Assembly: GCA_009778415.1 (NCBI GenBank)
Contig: WRJV01000220.1
Location: forward strand, 1 to 7,556
DNA length: 7,556 nt
Source: Clostridiales bacterium
Lineage (GTDB): Bacteria > Bacillota > Clostridia > Peptostreptococcales > Anaerovoracaceae
Direction of reading: 5' to 3'
The notes under the pieces are model-generated. The model ran no database searches. It was not told the DNA's origin and was given only the letters and a program-made list of their open reading frames with translations. The position numbers were made by a program, and so were the translations under genes. This document shows, piece after piece, positions 5,566 to 7,556 of the stretch; the stretch's first letter is position 1; each line of letters begins with the position of its first letter.

Positions 5566-6843
5566 TCAGATGTCAGGCTCAAAGAATTCAAGCATCCTTT
5601 CCCATGAATCGATTACAGCCTCAGTGTTTCCCTGAAGCGTCCCCCCCATTGCCAGCGACAGCCTCGGGGCGATTTTCACTGACAAGCGGATGCTTTCCGG
5701 AATAATGTACGGCACGTAAAACGGCTCGCCGGCGTCTTCGTAGGCGATGTGCTCAAACCCGTATGTGTAGCCGACCTGATCCAGTGCGCCCATGATCGCA
5801 ACGCAGCCGTCGTAGGCGTTCCACATGTTGCACTGCTTTCCTGAGAACAGCAGAAAATCGGCTTTGGCGCCCTCCACCCTGATACGAGCTTCGTCTTTGT
5901 TGTGCGCTCTCTTTAGCCCCATTACATGAGTATGGGTATACCCAAAGGGCTTGTTTCTGATGAAGCAACCGAGCATGTCGGCGTACAGGGTGCGGAATTG
6001 CAAGCGTATGTAAGGAAGCTCGCGGTTTTTGCGTGTCCACGAGGAAGCGTGCTTGGTAAAGCTCACCCCCTGAAAACAGTAGGCATGGGGGGCGAAAGCT
6101 GCGACTTTTTTGATGACAGGGCGCTGCGACGCCAGCAAAAGCCCCAGTTCGCCGCCTTTTGAAGTGCAATGAAGGTACAGGTCCTTGCCCTTCGTGTACG
6201 GGTTTGCTGCAAGCCAGTCGAATACAGCGTCAAAATACTCAAGCGGAATATTGACGAGCTCTTTTGGCAGCCCCGGCTCGCTGAAATAGGCTATAGTCAA
6301 GACGTTGAAACCGTGGGAAGCCAGCAAAGAAGCCATAGGCAGGTTGACGCACAGCTTTCCGCCAGATCCTCCCAGCAGCAAGACTGTTTTGTTGCCCGGG
6401 TTTTCAGAATAATAGAACGCACCGACAAATGGTTCTGTTATCCTCTCGGTTTTTACGTCGGGCGACGACAAAAGGCGCTTTATTTGAACTTCCGCTGTTG
6501 CCGGCCCGCACTCGGCGCGAAGGTCGATTATTATGCTGCCGTCTGCCGAAATGTTCTCCGCAAACTCGCTGAGCGTTCCCGAAACAAACCGCATTGACGT
6601 GATGAGCCCCATGCTGCTCGCCTCTTGGTAATCGCCGGAGGCTGGGGCTTGTTTTGACAGATCTACCGTGCCGTTTTCGTCAGCGGTGAATTCAGCCTCT
6701 GAGCCAAACTCGACGCTTTTCGCCCAAGGTACGCTCATGGTCGCTTGAAGTTTGAGCCTCCCTTTCGGCGGCAACCCTGAAACGAAAATCTCCAATTTGC
6801 TGTCTGCCATCGACACGGGCTTGTCTACATGTATTTCCATCAT
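5566..6843 (-). CDS. BAAT / acyl-CoA thioester hydrolase family alpha/beta hydrolase, apparently lacking two triad residues
   Basis: A 425-residue soluble protein with the two-domain layout of acyl-CoA thioesterases and bile-acid-CoA:amino-acid N-acyltransferases. Residues about 14-120 match the N-terminal beta-sandwich (LEIFVSGLPPKGRLKL, then SGDYQEASSMGL), and about 150-420 the BAAT_C alpha/beta-hydrolase fold, with the VLLLGGSGG oxyanion-region loop and the nucleophile elbow CTSKGGELG (Ser228). In relatives the catalytic Asp follows SGxD and the His lies in a GH motif before PPY. Here these places read SGKQCNMW (Cys338) and DAGEPFYVPY (Glu373), so Asp and His appear replaced, and the usual first Gly of the elbow is Cys226. 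Activity as a thioesterase is therefore doubtful. AAGGAGG lies 4 nt before the ATG at 6843 and 7 nt before a second ATG at 6840; either may be used. It overlaps the MarR gene by 4 nt (ATGA). Confidence 0.85.
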   Translation of the reverse strand: MMEIHVDKPVSMADSKLEIFVSGLPPKGRLKLQATMSVPWAKSVEFGSEAEFTADENGTVDLSKQAPASGDYQEASSMGLITSMRFVSGTLSEFAENISADGSIIIDLRAECGPATAEVQIKRLLSSPDVKTERITEPFVGAFYYSENPGNKTVLLLGGSGGKLCVNLPMASLLASHGFNVLTIAYFSEPGLPKELVNIPLEYFDAVFDWLAANPYTKGKDLYLHCTSKGGELGLLLASQRPVIKKVAAFAPHAYCFQGVSFTKHASSWTRKNRELPYIRLQFRTLYADMLGCFIRNKPFGYTHTHVMGLKRAHNKDEARIRVEGAKADFLLFSGKQCNMWNAYDGCVAIMGALDQVGYTYGFEHIAYEDAGEPFYVPYIIPESIRLSVKIAPRLSLAMGGTLQGNTEAVIDSWERMLEFFEPDI

Positions 6844-7340
6844 AAAACCTCCTTGCCCCCTTCGTACTGAAAATCCGCCGGCTCCTCAAATCCGTCCTGC
6901 TCCCTGCCGTCAAAGCGATAGAGCTTTTTCAGCATGCCCCAGAAAACATCGAGTTCCTCTGCTGAAAAATCATGGAACACTTCCTCGAAGAACAGCATCC
7001 CTCGCATATAGCACTCGACAAACACCTGTTGGCCTTCTTCGGTCATTTCCACGCTGCAGGCGCGTTTGTCCGCTGTGGAGTGTGCGACCGAAACGTAGGC
7101 TTTTTTTTCCATCGCGCTCACCAGCTGCTTGACGTTTTGCTTGGTTGTCCCCATTTTCTTCGCAATATTGTTTAGCGACGCCTCGCCTTTCGGCAAATGG
7201 ACGGCAGCGATCAAAGCCATTAGCTGGCGCGATGTCAGCTTCTCTAACTCCTTGTCCCCACAGACCTGCAGCTTGTTTGAAACTGAAAACAGCGTTGCGT
7301 ATGTTTGCTGCCGCAAGAACACTTCCCTTGTGTATTCCAT
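6840..7340 (-). CDS. MarR-family transcriptional regulator
   Basis: A 166-residue winged-helix regulator of the MarR type, expected to act as a dimer. Residues about 30-100 form the DNA-binding domain: LEKLTSRQLMALIAAVHLP, then ASLNNIAKKMGTTKQNVKQL as the helix-turn-helix with recognition helix, and the wing KAYVSVAHSTADKRACSVEM, followed by TEEGQQVF, a typical MarR ending of the wing region. Helices before and after would form the dimer interface. GAGG lies 7 nt before the ATG at 7340. The gene is first in an operon with the hydrolase, whose start overlaps its stop. The promoter carries a perfect 16-bp palindrome, a likely operator, suggesting autorepression relieved by a small ligand, possibly an acyl or aromatic compound handled by the hydrolase. 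The ligand is inference. Confidence 0.9.
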   Translation of the reverse strand: MEYTREVFLRQQTYATLFSVSNKLQVCGDKELEKLTSRQLMALIAAVHLPKGEASLNNIAKKMGTTKQNVKQLVSAMEKKAYVSVAHSTADKRACSVEMTEEGQQVFVECYMRGMLFFEEVFHDFSAEELDVFWGMLKKLYRFDGREQDGFEEPADFQYEGGKEVL

Positions 7341-7425
7341 TTGAGCACCTCTTTCGGCGTGTATGCTTTAACGCGGGCGATGCTCGCAACCAATACCTCT
7401 CGCGGACAATGCGCCTCTGCCATTT

Positions 7426-7441
7426 AGACAATATATTGTCT
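7426..7441. promoter_or_regulatory. 16-bp perfect palindrome, likely MarR operator
   Basis: AGACAATATATTGTCT is identical to its reverse complement. It lies 7 nt downstream of the -10 box of the MarR promoter, covering the expected transcription start. A further ACAATG / CATTGT half-like site occurs at 7406-7411. Position and symmetry fit an autorepressor site. Confidence 0.75.
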
Positions 7442-7448
7442 TTATTGT

Positions 7449-7477
7449 ATGGTATCACAGGTTTTTTTGTCTGTCAA
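7449..7477 (-). promoter_or_regulatory. Sigma-A promoter of the MarR-hydrolase operon
   Basis: A perfect TTGACA (7477-7472), a 17-bp spacer and TACCAT (7454-7449, four of six matches) on the minus strand. The leader to the ATG at 7340 would be about 100 nt. From 7478 to the window end at 7556 I see only an AT-rich tract and no gene. Confidence 0.65.
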
Positions 7478-7556
7478 TGTTTTTTCTTAAAAAAAATAAA
7501 ATTTGCGACTCTCCTAGGAAATTAACGCTGGGAGAATTACAAATAGCGTTCTTGAC

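Noticed and set aside
6169..6597. Plus-strand ORF of 142 codons opposite the hydrolase gene
   Set aside because: It is antisense to a clearly recognised BAAT-family domain and shows no start signals or family features.
7509..7533. Hairpin TCTCC / GGAGA near the right edge
   Set aside because: The stem is only five base pairs with a long loop and no associated gene end or T-run inside the window.

Overview
The window suggests a low-to-mid GC Gram-positive, most likely an anaerobic clostridial (Firmicutes) chromosome segment. Every convincing gene lies on the minus strand. Starts are preceded by strong GGAGG-type ribosome binding sites, and several TTGACA / TATAAT-like promoters with 17-bp spacers are visible. 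The gene content fits this: a YozG-like regulator paired with a DUF2975-type membrane protein, a clostridial-style lipoprotein, and remnants of a large serine recombinase and a MobA/MobL relaxase, both typical of integrative elements in this group.

Layout by descending coordinate, which is the direction of transcription. (a) 7340-5566: a MarR-family repressor gene overlaps by 4 nt a gene for a BAAT/acyl-CoA thioesterase-like alpha/beta hydrolase. The pair has its own promoter, with a perfect 16-bp palindrome just downstream of the -10. The hydrolase keeps the serine nucleophile motif but seems to have lost the usual Asp and His of the triad. (b) 5369-3753: a more AT-rich single gene with its own promoter, encoding a membrane-anchored extracellular protein with three Asp-rich DxDGDG loops. 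(c) 3740-3379: a hairpin and a frameshifted remnant of an unidentified gene. (d) 3323-1134: a promoter followed by a tight three-gene operon, DUF2975-like membrane protein, YozG-like HTH regulator, lipoprotein. (e) 1133-783: an intergenic region with a plausible promoter, a possible 31-codon ORF and a T8G8 homopolymer tract. (f) 782-354: a small EamA-type transporter. (g) 344-1: a start-less open frame that joins the C-terminal end of a serine recombinase to the middle of a MobA/MobL relaxase and runs off the window edge.

Functionally this looks like small independent regulatory/membrane modules beside a decayed mobile-element edge. The MarR protein probably controls itself and the hydrolase. 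The HTH protein probably controls its own operon with the membrane protein. I found no CRISPR array, tRNA, rRNA or intact transposase. The items most worth a second look are the recombinase-relaxase chimera, the apparently triad-less BAAT-family protein, and the homopolymer tract just upstream of the transporter start. Nothing here amounts to a demonstrably new system.
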